A stretch of 64,000 nucleotides of DNA from Xiashengella succiniciproducens (GCF_023674465.1 NZ_CP098400.1:124001-188000); one strand, 5' to 3'. Numbered from the stretch's first letter, positions 20,276 to 30,451 are shown. Translations and numbers: made by a program. Notes: generated by a model not told the origin, from the letters alone.

Positions 20276-22993
20276 CTATTCAACACGGTAATTGTACAAA
20301 TAGTTGAAATCTCCTCCTGTAATCAGGTTAAACCTATAGGCAGAGGACTTAAGGAAGCCGATAGAGAAGCGGCTTACAGCCTTGAGCGGGAAGCCACGGT
20401 AGTGGCTTCCATCCCTGTTGATCAGGTGAATTCTGCCTCCTGTCTTTTCAACAACACCGAATTTAACATCAGTATTTGAGAATCTGTAGATATCTGCCAT
20501 TGGGAAGATTTCATTTTCAAAGTCCACACGCATAGCCTCTTTCAGGTTTTTATCATACAGTATAAGGGACTTTTCAGTAGTGATGATGTATTCTGGGCTG
20601 GGAGAGTTCTCATTAATAAGGACAAAGTGATGGGGTGTAGTTGCTGACAGTAACGGCTTCAGGGAAGTATTGCCGGAAGGCAGTTCGATAACCGCCAGTT
20701 CCCCTCCTTGAGTTGTTGTAACCAGGCTTGGTTTGTCACCTGTGCGTCCTCTCATAAAGAAGGGAGAGTTACCGTTACGGGTAAAATTCTGTGAGGGTCT
20801 GGTCCTCTCATCTCCCCTGCGGTCGAGTATGTAATTACGATATTCGTCGCTAAAGACAATATAGTCTTTGCCCTGAGCACTAAAGTGCTGCAGGGTCTGG
20901 GTTACTGTACCCTCATATCTGGGTTGTGACCAGCCCGGATTTATATTGCCGGTTTTGTCATAGAGGTAGACCCTTTTGTCTTCTAAGGCAATAAAGATGC
21001 GGTATTCCTTATCGTTGTCGTAGTCGAAAACATTCAGTCCGTTGGTGGCCTTTGCCGGCAAAGAGACTGGGAAACGTGCTACATGGTTGCCGTTGCGGTC
21101 GAGGATGTATATTTTATCAGCAGTATTGAAAAGGTACTGTATCTTGTTATTCTTGTAATAGTCAATCTGGTAGAAATCGCTGAGAACGGGACCGTCAAGA
21201 GTCCGCTTCCATAATATCCGTCCCATGCTGTTGATGAGGTAGAGGTTGTTTTTCTTGTCCTGGACCAGAATCTCCTTCTCACCTGTATTATGATTGTCGA
21301 CAAGAGCCGGCTTGGACACTATTGTTGAATCCAGCCTGCTTTGCCAGATAGTACGTGGCTCCTTGTCCCTGTGGGGTGTATAGTTGGCATATACCGAAGT
21401 ATAGACCAAATTGGATGCTGAGGAAAACTGCAGACCGACAGCATAGAAATTGTTAAGTGCATTCCTCTGTTCGTTGGTCGGATTAAGCTGCTTACGATTT
21501 ATATTATCTCCTGACAGGTTCAGGATATGAGCTATCTCACAGAAGATAAAGAAGTTTTCCCTGTATGAGAAGTTTTCAGCAAAAGTTGAATAATAGGGAT
21601 GAGTTGAGAGGGTCTTATTAAGAATGTTGGAATAAAGAACCTGACTTATTGCCTCCTGCTGATCACCGAAGATTATGTAATTCCTGTAGAAAGCGAAATA
21701 CCTGGCAGGAACTTCGGGAAACAGAGTGCTCCAGTATGCTTTAAAAATTGCTGTTTCAGGAGTGTTGTACATGGGGAAGCGGGTATCATCATCGAGACGT
21801 ATCCATTCAACCGGTTCGGTACTCTGTCCGTTATTTCTCATCAGCTCTTCCATCATCTCAAGAGTTCTTGCCTCTCCAGTAGTCTTGAATACAAGAACAG
21901 GAAGATAGGAGTTGGCACTGCTACCTGAGAGATAGGCAAAAGCACCCTCCCCGTCTACAACAGAGAAGAACATCTCGTCGAAAGGACTCTTGTGTCGGGC
22001 TGTAAATTTTTCATTCAGTTCCTTAATCTTTGCATGTCTCTCAGTCTCGGCAATAAAGGTATTGAGATTGTCTCTGAAATGGCTGTTTGCCACCATTGAA
22101 TAGCCGGCCATAAAGCGTGTTTCAGATGGAAGGATATTTATCAGTTCTGGCTTCTGGGCTTCAATCCCTTTAAAGATTGAGGCGAAGCTGCCTGACTTGT
22201 CATAGGTAAAACCGTTGAGATAGATAGCATCCTTGCGTACGTCCAGGTCCAGCTCAGAGCTGTTGGCAAAGCGCGAAAGGAGTGGTGTCTTAAACAGATC
22301 CTTCACATAGTCGTCAAGCCTTGAATAGTTGACAACCACAGTAGCCATGCTACCCGATGGTTTTTCTACAAGCAAGCGACTAAAATCAGGCAGGTGGGCG
22401 AGTGACTGTTTCTTATTAATTGCACTGATTGCCTGCTCGATTAACTCGGCAGATGGAGATACCAATACATAGCCGTTGTAAAGAGCCATGCGGGCATCCA
22501 GGGGCCAGCCTCCATCCTTGCTGACCTGAACGGTGAGGCCGCTTGCTGCCTTGATAATAGCTGACTTTCCCAGGTGCTCAAAGGCTCTTTTTAACTCGGT
22601 TATTTCAGACCTGCTTTTGAGAGCCGAACTGAAAAGCCATTCCCTGGTAATTGTTGAGTCGGTGTAAAAGGAAATAATAAAGGGTCTTTTTAGTATATCA
22701 CTGACCGGTGAGGTGCTGAAGAAAGTCGATGAGTCAAGATCTGAGATTAGGGTTGTAAGTGACTTGAAGGTCTCAAAACGGTTGAGTTCCGTCTTGAATT
22801 CGGTCTCTGTCGCAAGAGCTTTTTTTAGTTCCTCGGGTTTGTTAACCTTAACCATGATTGCAGTACCCTGAGGTACTGCAAGAATTGGGGCTGTGTTTTC
22901 AAGCTGCTGATTCTTATGCAGATAAAGCACGGAAGCCACAATCACCGCACAAAGCAACACGATACCTGCAATTGTCAACTGTTTTCCCGGCAT
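20276..22993 (-). CDS. Large membrane-anchored propeller protein of unknown function
   Basis: The protein has 905 residues. A single hydrophobic helix at about 7-26 probably anchors it in the inner membrane, with the rest outside the cytoplasm. Residues about 40-540 look like a repeated alpha/beta domain (AVPQGTAIMVKVNKPEELKK is typical of secreted DUF3352-like proteins). The last 300 residues show PQQ/WD-like blade repeats (LYLINSMGRILWKRTLDGPV; IYILDRNGNHVARFP; VYLYDKTGNI). I do not recognise a characterised family. It lies 32 bp downstream of the PorZ-like gene on the same strand, hinting at a role in envelope assembly or protein export. Confidence 0.7.
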   Translation of the reverse strand: MPGKQLTIAGIVLLCAVIVASVLYLHKNQQLENTAPILAVPQGTAIMVKVNKPEELKKALATETEFKTELNRFETFKSLTTLISDLDSSTFFSTSPVSDILKRPFIISFYTDSTITREWLFSSALKSRSEITELKRAFEHLGKSAIIKAASGLTVQVSKDGGWPLDARMALYNGYVLVSPSAELIEQAISAINKKQSLAHLPDFSRLLVEKPSGSMATVVVNYSRLDDYVKDLFKTPLLSRFANSSELDLDVRKDAIYLNGFTYDKSGSFASIFKGIEAQKPELINILPSETRFMAGYSMVANSHFRDNLNTFIAETERHAKIKELNEKFTARHKSPFDEMFFSVVDGEGAFAYLSGSSANSYLPVLVFKTTGEARTLEMMEELMRNNGQSTEPVEWIRLDDDTRFPMYNTPETAIFKAYWSTLFPEVPARYFAFYRNYIIFGDQQEAISQVLYSNILNKTLSTHPYYSTFAENFSYRENFFIFCEIAHILNLSGDNINRKQLNPTNEQRNALNNFYAVGLQFSSASNLVYTSVYANYTPHRDKEPRTIWQSRLDSTIVSKPALVDNHNTGEKEILVQDKKNNLYLINSMGRILWKRTLDGPVLSDFYQIDYYKNNKIQYLFNTADKIYILDRNGNHVARFPVSLPAKATNGLNVFDYDNDKEYRIFIALEDKRVYLYDKTGNINPGWSQPRYEGTVTQTLQHFSAQGKDYIVFSDEYRNYILDRRGDERTRPSQNFTRNGNSPFFMRGRTGDKPSLVTTTQGGELAVIELPSGNTSLKPLLSATTPHHFVLINENSPSPEYIITTEKSLILYDKNLKEAMRVDFENEIFPMADIYRFSNTDVKFGVVEKTGGRIHLINRDGSHYRGFPLKAVSRFSIGFLKSSAYRFNLITGGDFNYLYNYRVE

Positions 22994-23025
22994 AAGTCAC
23001 TTATATTTTGAATGTTAATAATCAT

Positions 23026-25473
23026 TTATCTAACAACTGCTATTTTGGTCACACCTGACATAGAGCCGTCCTCGTTGGCTACAAAGATGAGATATATACC
23101 TGATTTGACTTCGTCGCCCCACAGGTTGCGTCCATCCCAATATGCCTGTCCTCCGACTGAGGTTGTTTCATAAACAATTCGTCCGGCTGCATCGCTGATC
23201 TTGACAGTACTTCCTGCAACGAGTCCGGTAATTGTAATCCTACCTCTGTATTCAGGCCTTACTGGATTAGGATATGCATATATGTTGGAATAGGTGGGGC
23301 TTCCCTTTGTGGCATTGCCGGTGAAGGAAATAAGACCCTCACCTGTAGCAAAGTAAACCTCTCCAGTATTTTCGTCTATAGTAATTGCATTGATATAATC
23401 GGATGGCAGAGGGGAATTGGTCGTATTGAAAGCTTCGATCTGCCTGGAGCCGTCAGCTGAAACCAGATAGACCCCTGAGCCTTCAGTGCCAATCCATTTT
23501 CTGTTGGCCGGATCCACTGTAATTGCTGTTATTACCTTGCCATCAAGCAGATAGTCTGCAGTTTGGGTTCCATCATTGCGGGCTATCTTGATCTTGGAAA
23601 AGACTGGCTTTTCTGTAGTAAAGATGCTTTGCGGCCTGTATTGCACGACCACTCCATTGTCCGTGCCTATCCAGATAAAACCGTTTTGATCTTCGGCAAT
23701 TGCAGTAATCTTGTTGGATATCACCACGCCCTCCTCATCCCAAAGTTCTATATGTCCCTTATTGCGTGAATCTCTGTCATAAGCTACAGGGACTACACTG
23801 CGGTAATAATCGTCACGGTCATCTTTGGGAGTACCGTTATCATTCCATATAAACAGGCCTACAGTTGAAACCGGAATTCCTGATTCGCTCTGAGCTCCCT
23901 GTCTGACGACGGCCGACCACATATCCCCATTTGAAGCCTGCATAAAGTGGGTTAGTGTAAAGACATAGGCTATGGCACCGTATGAATAGCGCTTATAGCT
24001 GTCGTCAGTCTGGAAGTATGCCACCAGGCCGTTTGGTACCTGTGAGTTGGGCATCCACAGCACATTGTTTTTGTCAAAAGCAGTTGATGCGACCCTGACG
24101 TATCTTGTGGCATTGGCGAAAATATTCTGGAATCCATTGTCAGAGGTGAAATGATGCCTTACGACCTGAGGAGCATCACCTGAGGCATCAACCTCAAAGA
24201 CTCCGCTGCCCCAGGAGGAAATAAAGACATTATCCGGATTTTTTGGGTTGGCAGTAATATGCAGAAGGTCAGTTGCTCCGGTAAGCAAAGGTGAGCTTGC
24301 CGTGTTAAGGATGCTCCAGCCCTTATTTCCTAGAACTGAAATAACAGGTGCTCGTTGAGCATTATTCCATGCGCTTGTTGTTGAGCCCGGTACTACCCAA
24401 AGTTTGTCACCGGCAAACCTGACATGGTGGGTCATATTGCTTGCAGGTCCTTCAGGCAAATAGCTGTTCCAGGTATTCAGTTCCTTGTTACACAGTATTG
24501 CAAGAGTATTGTGGGCAGCCCAGAGTATTCCGTCTCCAGATATCAGGGCATCTCTGTAAGCTGCAGACTGCTGAATCCCGGCTATGATGGGATTGCCATA
24601 TGTTTCAAGTTGCGTCAGCGATGTATTGTAAATTCTTATACCTGCATTTGCGGTCACCAGTAGTTTTTCGTCATTACACCACAGCCTGTAAAAGCCTGCT
24701 ATTGTTGCGATGTTCTGGGTTGTACCATCCGGCAGTATAAACTCGAGTATATTGGAGGCACCTCTGTTGCCCCTGGCTGCAACTATTCCTCCGGCAAATT
24801 TGCATAGGTCGCAGTATTCATTTGAAGTTGCTGAGATATGTTCCCAGGATTCATAGAGGTGGCGGGTAGGTGAATCAACAGCAACTCTCTTTAATCCTGC
24901 AGCAGTAGCTGCGTAAATATATTCGCTGTCGACTGCAAGGCGGTTGACCTTTAGGTCAGCTGCATCATTACCTATATAGTAAGTCGAACGTATCTCAAGT
25001 TTTTCCGGATCCAGTTCCAGAATTCCAAATCCAGTAGCCACCAGCACTATATCACCCAGAGGCAGAAAGTCTATTATTTTCTTATCCGAATCCAGTTGTT
25101 TGATCTTCAGTGTGTTGATATTGTCAGTCTTGCCATTTCTCAGGATGTCGATATTACCGTTTTCATATCCGACCAGTAAGGAATTATCGTATGGATTGTA
25201 AGCCAGTGCGCTGATGAAGTAGTCTGACAGACCGTTAATCTTAGTTAGGCTGCGTATTGAGTTATCTGCTTTTTCGACTATAAGCAGGCCAAGTCTGGTT
25301 GCTCCGGCTATTCTGTCGGGAGTTTCAGCAATACTGGTTACCTGGTTGTATGAATAATGAGTATTCCAGCCACTTGAGGCAGCAAATGCACTTTCCGCTA
25401 TGTTGAGATAGCCCAACAATGCGCAAATCGTTGCGGCAAATAGCTTTGCTGAGTACTTCCTCATTACGTTCAT
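23026..25473 (-). CDS. porZ: PorZ-like type IX secretion protein with propeller domains and C-terminal sorting domain
   Basis: This 815-residue protein has a signal peptide (LFAATICALLGYLNIAESAFA) and a long run of two-component-regulator-type propeller blades, for example TAIAEDQNGFIWIGTDNGVV. It ends in a CTD-like Ig domain with YPNPVRPEYRGRITI and KSGIYLIFVANEDG. This is the PorZ architecture. In Porphyromonas, PorZ is a surface part of the type IX attachment complex that supplies anionic LPS to sortase PorU. The start may be ATG 25473 or the ATG three codons on. It lies 10 bp downstream of rdgB. A different T9SS cargo propeller protein is the main alternative. Confidence 0.75.
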   Translation of the reverse strand: MNVMRKYSAKLFAATICALLGYLNIAESAFAASSGWNTHYSYNQVTSIAETPDRIAGATRLGLLIVEKADNSIRSLTKINGLSDYFISALAYNPYDNSLLVGYENGNIDILRNGKTDNINTLKIKQLDSDKKIIDFLPLGDIVLVATGFGILELDPEKLEIRSTYYIGNDAADLKVNRLAVDSEYIYAATAAGLKRVAVDSPTRHLYESWEHISATSNEYCDLCKFAGGIVAARGNRGASNILEFILPDGTTQNIATIAGFYRLWCNDEKLLVTANAGIRIYNTSLTQLETYGNPIIAGIQQSAAYRDALISGDGILWAAHNTLAILCNKELNTWNSYLPEGPASNMTHHVRFAGDKLWVVPGSTTSAWNNAQRAPVISVLGNKGWSILNTASSPLLTGATDLLHITANPKNPDNVFISSWGSGVFEVDASGDAPQVVRHHFTSDNGFQNIFANATRYVRVASTAFDKNNVLWMPNSQVPNGLVAYFQTDDSYKRYSYGAIAYVFTLTHFMQASNGDMWSAVVRQGAQSESGIPVSTVGLFIWNDNGTPKDDRDDYYRSVVPVAYDRDSRNKGHIELWDEEGVVISNKITAIAEDQNGFIWIGTDNGVVVQYRPQSIFTTEKPVFSKIKIARNDGTQTADYLLDGKVITAITVDPANRKWIGTEGSGVYLVSADGSRQIEAFNTTNSPLPSDYINAITIDENTGEVYFATGEGLISFTGNATKGSPTYSNIYAYPNPVRPEYRGRITITGLVAGSTVKISDAAGRIVYETTSVGGQAYWDGRNLWGDEVKSGIYLIFVANEDGSMSGVTKIAVVR

Positions 25474-25483
25474 AATATTGCCT

Positions 25484-26059
25484 TTATACCTTGTCGAGGA
25501 ATCTTACTAACTCGTCTGTGGCCCGTTTTCGATGGCTGATACTGTTTTTCATTTCCGCATCCATTTCGGCAAAGCTCAGTTGGTAACCCTCCGGCACAAA
25601 GATTGGGTCGTATCCGAAGCCGCTATTACCTTTTGCTTCAACAGAGATCGTGCCATTGACAGTACCTTCAAACAGGTACTCCTTCCCATCTAGAATAAGA
25701 GCAATCACAGTGCGGAACCTGGCTTTGCGGTTATTCTCACCATTTAGTTCGCACAGCACACGAGCCACATTTTCCCGGCTATCCTTGTTTTCACCTGCAT
25801 AACGGGCTGAATAAACTCCCGGTGCACCATTCAGAGCGTCGATTTCAAGACCTGTGTCATCAGCAAAACAACTAATCCCAAAGCGTGAATACAGATAGCG
25901 GGCTTTTATCAGCGCATTTTCCTCAAGGGTACTGCCCGTCTCTTCCACGTCGTCGTAACAGTTGAGGTCGGCCGGCGTGACAAGCTCGAATCGGGATGGC
26001 AGAATCTGCCTTAGTTCATTGACTTTGTGTGTATTGTTGGTTGCGAACAGTATCTTCAT
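25484..26059 (-). CDS. rdgB: Non-canonical purine NTP pyrophosphatase (RdgB/HAM1)
   Basis: This 191-residue cytoplasmic housecleaning enzyme hydrolyses dITP, XTP and ITP to the monophosphate. Family motifs are ILFATNNTHKVNEL at the N-terminus, CFADDTGLEIDALNGAPGVYSARYAG, and SGFGYDPIFVPEG with FAEMDAEMKNSISHR near the C-terminus. ATG 26059 was chosen because the protein then begins at the conserved strand; nine extra residues would be needed for a start at 26086. It is directly upstream of the PorZ-like gene. Confidence 0.95.
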   Translation of the reverse strand: MKILFATNNTHKVNELRQILPSRFELVTPADLNCYDDVEETGSTLEENALIKARYLYSRFGISCFADDTGLEIDALNGAPGVYSARYAGENKDSRENVARVLCELNGENNRKARFRTVIALILDGKEYLFEGTVNGTISVEAKGNSGFGYDPIFVPEGYQLSFAEMDAEMKNSISHRKRATDELVRFLDKV

Positions 26060-26149
26060 CGTTGAGGTTTTGTATAGCCTTGCCAAGAGCCGGAAGGCTT
26101 TTGAAATATAAGTTTTTATCGCGAAAATATGAAAAAGCTAAGTCAATAT

Positions 26150-26182
26150 AAAAAAAGAGGCTGACCCACCAGGGTCAGCCTC
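26150..26182 (-). terminator. Intrinsic terminator after the universal stress protein gene
   Basis: On the minus strand an 11-bp perfect stem (GAGGCTGACCC / GGGTCAGCCTC) with a 4-nt loop runs into seven T. It begins 22 bp after the stop of the Usp gene and separates it from rdgB. Confidence 0.9.
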
Positions 26183-26203
26183 ACTAACAGGAGGGAATTA
26201 TTT

Positions 26204-27037
26204 CTATAAATAACCGTAACCGTACTTCATAAGGTCGGTACGTGGATTAATTACCATTACGGGAATACGTGCGCTATTTGCAATAATGTATTGTTCTTGT
26301 GCACCAAGTACATAATCGTGGAATGCGATATCCCTGGTTGTCATGATAAAGATTATATCAGCATCTCTTTCTTTGGCAAACTCGATGGTCTCCTGACTGA
26401 AGGGTGCGGAATTTTTAGAGAGGACCAGTTCATAGTCAATTCTCTTTTCTTCCATGAACGTTTTGCAGAACACCAGATTTGCTTTGGTTCTTGGGTCAAG
26501 CACACCTTCCTTGGATGTAGCTGAGAACAGCAGAATCTTGGCTGGGAAATACTTGGCCATCAGCTGAACATATTTCAACTTCTCCTTGTTTTCAGTCTTA
26601 AAATCGACCGGGAAGACAAACTTAAGAGGTTCATTTTTGGATTTTGGCGGGTCCTGAACGACGAGGAAGGGAACCTTTGAACCGACAATAACCTTCAAGG
26701 CCCAACTGCCGGTAATTTTTTGCATTCCCTTAATCCCGTGAGTTCCCATTACTATCATAGTTGCATCAACGTCATGGGCAACCTGATTGATTGTCTTAAA
26801 GATAGTACCGGTTCTAACAATACCGGACGGTCTCACATTGTGCAACTCATTGATCTTTTGGATCTCAACTTCAAGTTGCTGCTCCATCTCCTTTATTTCG
26901 GAGGCTTTCTTGACTATGTGCAATAGGGCTATGCCGGTATTGAAGTTCTTAGCCAGGTAAACAGCGTGGGCAACAGCATTCATTGCGACCTCTGTGAAAT
27001 CGTATGCAACTATGATGCTATTTTTTAGGGAGTCCAT
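26204..27037 (-). CDS. Tandem universal stress protein (UspA-like)
   Basis: The 277 residues form two Usp folds. The first, about 1-140, starts IIVAYDFTEVAMNAVAHAV and has the ATP-loop-like VMGTHGIKGMQKITGS. The second, about 150-277, has a degenerate loop (FIMTTRDIAFHDYVLG). Usp proteins are cytoplasmic stress-response proteins; the first domain keeps a G-x2-G-x9-G(S/T)-like pattern, so ATP binding is possible. It is monocistronic, with a promoter-like element before it and a strong terminator after it. Confidence 0.88.
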   Translation of the reverse strand: MDSLKNSIIVAYDFTEVAMNAVAHAVYLAKNFNTGIALLHIVKKASEIKEMEQQLEVEIQKINELHNVRPSGIVRTGTIFKTINQVAHDVDATMIVMGTHGIKGMQKITGSWALKVIVGSKVPFLVVQDPPKSKNEPLKFVFPVDFKTENKEKLKYVQLMAKYFPAKILLFSATSKEGVLDPRTKANLVFCKTFMEEKRIDYELVLSKNSAPFSQETIEFAKERDADIIFIMTTRDIAFHDYVLGAQEQYIIANSARIPVMVINPRTDLMKYGYGYL

Positions 27038-27066
27038 AATAAATCAGTGATTCGGGTTTCTGTTAT

Positions 27067-27074
27067 CAAATATA
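27067..27074 (-). promoter_or_regulatory. Bacteroidota -7 element for the universal stress protein gene
   Basis: The minus strand reads TATATTTG, matching TAnnTTTG, 29 bp before the ATG at 27037. Upstream TTTG motifs are present but with about 15 bp spacing, shorter than usual. The rest of 27038-27281 is AT-rich with no other clear signal. Confidence 0.5.
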
Positions 27075-27281
27075 AATTTTTTGAGCAAACAAACACACTT
27101 TAAACGTCATAAAATATTAAAGCATAAACAAAACTAATATAGTTTTGTAAAATATTGCTAATTTCTTAGAAGAAAATAGGAATTAGAAAGATATTATGAA
27201 ACTAGTAAATGGTTTTAAATTATAATTTTATAACATACTTTTTTCTGTTGATAATACGTTTTACCTCTTAACTGAGAAGAT

Positions 27282-28088
27282 TTGACCGGAGTATTGAATA
27301 CATACCTGACTGCTTCCGTAGTTGCTACCTGGATACATGGAAGTATCCGATTTCCGGGTATAGGTGCAGTGATTATAGCAGTATTGGTACTGTTGATTGT
27401 GGCAGTTTATGTTAGGTATCTTTTTTACAGGAAGGTTGAAGAATTGGTAAACCTTAGGGTAGAGAGAGCGCTAAGAGTAAAGGAAAAGGCAAGTAAGATA
27501 ATGTCGGGAATGGACCCGGTGCCTGTTGAGAATGAAAATGGGGAGAGAAAGGTCAAATCGATAAAATACAAAAGTGTAACAGTATTATTTGCGGATATTC
27601 AAGGATTCACAAAGATTGTGGAGCACCTGAATCCGGAGATTCTTATTGATGAACTAGACCAGTTTTTCTTCAAGTTTGACTCTATAGTAGAAAGCTACGG
27701 TATAGAGAAGATAAAGACCATCGGTGATGCTTATATGGCAGCAGGAGGTATCCCTGAAATGAGTAGGGTACACCCTATTAAGATGATACTTGTGGCAATG
27801 GAGATACACAGGTATATGTTTGAGCTGAGGGCTGCCAAGGAAGACAAGCATCAGGACTACTGGGAGCTCAGGATTGGTATTCATACCGGTCCCGTGATTG
27901 CAGGAAGGGTTGGACGAAACAAAACCTCCCTTGATATTTGGGGTGATACTGTCAATATTGCTTCAAGAATGGAATCTTCAGGGGTTCCGGGTGAGATTAA
28001 TATTACAGGTGCGACATATCTCCTTGTTAAAGACTTTTTTATTTGTGAATACAGGGGTAAGATGCCAATTAAGTATAACCTAAATTGA
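27282..28088 (+). CDS. Residual class III adenylate cyclase fragment, truncated by IS1380
   Basis: The surviving 268-codon frame holds the membrane helix (VIIAVLVLLIVAVYVRYLFY) and nearly the whole cyclase domain. Metal-binding aspartates are in LFADIQGFT and TIGDAYMAAGG. The adenine-specifying pair appears as Lys in EKIKTIGDAY and Asp in SLDIWGDTVNIASRMES, so ATP is the likely substrate, giving cAMP. Native sequence ends at IKY; the IS adds NLN and a stop. The final cyclase beta-strand and the HD half are lost. Some activity is conceivable. The start is TTG 27282, without a strong ribosome site. Confidence 0.8.
   Translation: MTGVLNTYLTASVVATWIHGSIRFPGIGAVIIAVLVLLIVAVYVRYLFYRKVEELVNLRVERALRVKEKASKIMSGMDPVPVENENGERKVKSIKYKSVTVLFADIQGFTKIVEHLNPEILIDELDQFFFKFDSIVESYGIEKIKTIGDAYMAAGGIPEMSRVHPIKMILVAMEIHRYMFELRAAKEDKHQDYWELRIGIHTGPVIAGRVGRNKTSLDIWGDTVNIASRMESSGVPGEINITGATYLLVKDFFICEYRGKMPIKYNLN
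28074..28078. repeat. Left target duplication of IS1380 copy 2 (TATAA)
   Basis: TATAA precedes the element and is repeated at 29813-29817. It differs from the TGATA of copy 1, so the two copies inserted independently. Confidence 0.93.
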
Positions 28089-29812
28089 GCGATTCGTAAT
28101 TTCACCTGCCCCCGTCGTCTCACTTGATTTCAAAAAAACGGAAATTTTCTCAGAGGTAGGCTTCTTTCGTGTACTTTTTCAACGAAAATTCAGTTCTGTT
28201 TTTCACTCAAACCGAACTTTATCGCATTTTCTATGGGTCTGGACATAAGTCTCCCATTACCACTACGGGTTTACAATCCTGAGGTATGTTGTTCTGCCTT
28301 ATGCAAACTGAATTTTCGGCGGTGACTGACACCGTTCCCATAACTCTTCAATATTTATCGTTTCATAAATTACTCTGGTGACATTCAGGACAATACTCCT
28401 TGCCCTTGAGGTTATCTTGACAGCAAAATCAATAAGCTTTCTTCTGAATGTATTAGGATATACGGTTACCGGAATAACCTCTGCGGTAACATCTTGTTTG
28501 TATGCTTCGAAAATAAAGTGTGTAACTACCAGCATAAAATAATAGGCTCTGTTCATTCCAAAGGATTTAAAAGGAAGTTGTTCTCTGGTAGCAAGCTCTT
28601 TAATGCTACGATGTATCAACTCGTCGGCTCCTCTTTGGTGTGATTTTCGTATGATGGTATCAGCTTTAAACCACTCATCTCCACCGGATGCCCGAAGCCT
28701 TTTGTCAGCGACAGGACAGTTCCCGATATTGGTATAGATGACGCTGTCAGGCTTACCAAATTCCATTACGTACTGCCCGGTATCATCCCGGTGCAATCTG
28801 GTAAAAAAGCAACGACGAAACTTGGACCAGGATTTCAACTTGCTGGCAAATTCCGCAAATTGCCAGACTGCTTTATTTTTAGTGATTTTGCCCAAAGTGT
28901 CAATGGGTAAAGCCTTTACATATTCAGTAACATCATTGTACAATTTTCCTGTTGTAATGTAATGTATATTAAGCTCTTGCTCGAATATCTCGTACGCTTT
29001 CTGATCCGCAAACCCACTATCGGCGCACACCACAATAGGGACTTCTTTGGAGTATCTCTTGCGTATCAGATTTACTATAGAGCGTACCCTGTCGGTGTAA
29101 TCTGATCCATGATTGGAATGAGCACTTCCTTTTCTAAAGGTCACGTCTATCAGAAACGAGCCCCAGCATATATGAAGTGGCTGAAACCCTTTCTTACGCT
29201 TGTAAGTGACCTCGCAACCTTCGCGTTTCGCAGCATCGTCATTATCCAAAACCATGGTGTCAATGCCCAGTTCTATAACTTTGGGTTTGGATATGTGAAG
29301 CCTCCAGATAAACAGTTCATTAAGTATCTTATTGAATACCGAGTTTGAAATAACGGACAGCTTCCCAAAAAAACGTTTGACCTGGTGAGAAGAGGCCAAT
29401 TGGTCGGTCTTGCATTCAAGCAAACATGCATATCCTTCATCCTTTTTACTTTGATCAAAACTGCTTATGGCCATATTTGTGCCATCTATAAAAAATGCAA
29501 CAATCTGTTTTACAAACTGTTGAAGCTGCAAGCCTTTGCTGTTTCCAGTAAGCAGAGAAGAAACATTACGCGATATTAGCCCATATAAGCCAATTTGCTC
29601 AGTGTAGCGAAGAAATAAAGGGAGCCCTCCACGACCAGAAATTTTATTGGTTGTAATGCCGATTTTTGTTATCTTCGTACTCATAAAAGATAGTCTTGTG
29701 CACCTAAATGGTGAAGTGTTGTTTTTTTATTTTAATACCTCTAAAATACACATTATCAAGGTTATAAGCAAGCTATCTTTTATTTTTTTTTGTATAAATC
29801 GCTCAATATAGG
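28079..29812 (-). mobile_element. IS1380-family insertion sequence, copy 2, inside the cyclase-HD gene
   Basis: This 1734-bp element has the same length, the same terminal inverted repeats (CCTAAATTGAGCGATT / CCTATATTGAGCGATT) and the same internal layout as copy 1. The transposase stop lies 220 bp from the left end in both. Its flanks duplicate TATAA. Both copies have the same orientation relative to the chromosome. Near-identity suggests recent transposition. Confidence 0.95.
28299..29684 (-). CDS. IS1380-family transposase (copy 2)
   Basis: The 461-residue transposase is identical in translation to that at 7025-8410, with the same acidic motifs (LGIDTMVLDNDD; VVCADSGFADQ). The frame is complete, so this copy may also be active. 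It is transcribed against the cyclase gene it interrupts. Confidence 0.93.
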   Translation of the reverse strand: MSTKITKIGITTNKISGRGGLPLFLRYTEQIGLYGLISRNVSSLLTGNSKGLQLQQFVKQIVAFFIDGTNMAISSFDQSKKDEGYACLLECKTDQLASSHQVKRFFGKLSVISNSVFNKILNELFIWRLHISKPKVIELGIDTMVLDNDDAAKREGCEVTYKRKKGFQPLHICWGSFLIDVTFRKGSAHSNHGSDYTDRVRSIVNLIRKRYSKEVPIVVCADSGFADQKAYEIFEQELNIHYITTGKLYNDVTEYVKALPIDTLGKITKNKAVWQFAEFASKLKSWSKFRRCFFTRLHRDDTGQYVMEFGKPDSVIYTNIGNCPVADKRLRASGGDEWFKADTIIRKSHQRGADELIHRSIKELATREQLPFKSFGMNRAYYFMLVVTHFIFEAYKQDVTAEVIPVTVYPNTFRRKLIDFAVKITSRARSIVLNVTRVIYETINIEELWERCQSPPKIQFA

Positions 29813-29830
29813 TATAAGGGAGAAATAGAC

Positions 29831-30451
29831 ATGTATTTTGTGAGGGGAATTGTTCCGGAGTTGTCTGTAGACGGTGATATGAGAACCCCTAATTCTCGTT
29901 TCCGTTTCAAGATGCAGCATATTAGGTTTAGTGACCTTGAGGAGGCGGTACTTGACAGGTTTGAGAAAGAACTCCCCAAGCAGATATATTATCACAATTT
30001 CAAGCATACGATAGATGTAGTAACACAGACTGAGATAATTGCCCGGGGCGAAGGAGTAGGTGAGGAAGATCAACTTTTGTTGAAGACAGCTGCGTTATTG
30101 CATGATATCGGTTTTATCCTGTCTTACGAGGATCATGAGACTCATTCAATAGAACTAGCACGTGAAATACTGCCTCATTTTGATTATTCAGATGAGCAGA
30201 TAGAGAAAATAGCAGAACTTATTGGAGTGACCCGTCCTAATGCAAAACCGGTTAATAAGCTTCAGGAGATATTAAAGGATGCAGATCTTGATTACCTCGG
30301 ACGATCAGATTTTATTCAGCTGTCTGACAGTTTGTATCGCGAGTTGATAGAGCAGAAAGGGGAGATGAGTGAACTGGACTGGAACAAGAAGCAATGTGAT
30401 TTTTTGAAAACACACATTTACTATCACTGTTGTCCGATAAAAACTTTTTAG
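29831..30451 (+). pseudogene. Residual HD-domain fragment of the cyclase-HD gene
   Basis: This frame lies between the two insertion sequences. From ATG 29831 it holds the end of the cyclase domain, a linker and an HD domain. The metal-ligand pattern is YYHNFKHTIDVV, then AALLHDIGF, later DHETHS and DADLDYLG. HD proteins of this kind are metal-dependent phosphohydrolases. The native frame ends at IYY (30424); the IS4 end adds HCCPIKTF and a stop. The true C-terminus (TETARKMRQTNKEKQ and onward) resumes at 31844-31933. Confidence 0.85.
30416..30424. repeat. Left target duplication of the IS4 element (ATTTACTAT)
   Basis: The nine bases ATTTACTAT flank the element on both sides (30416-30424 and 31835-31843). 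Nine bp fits the IS4 family, and removing one copy restores the host reading frame. Confidence 0.9.
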
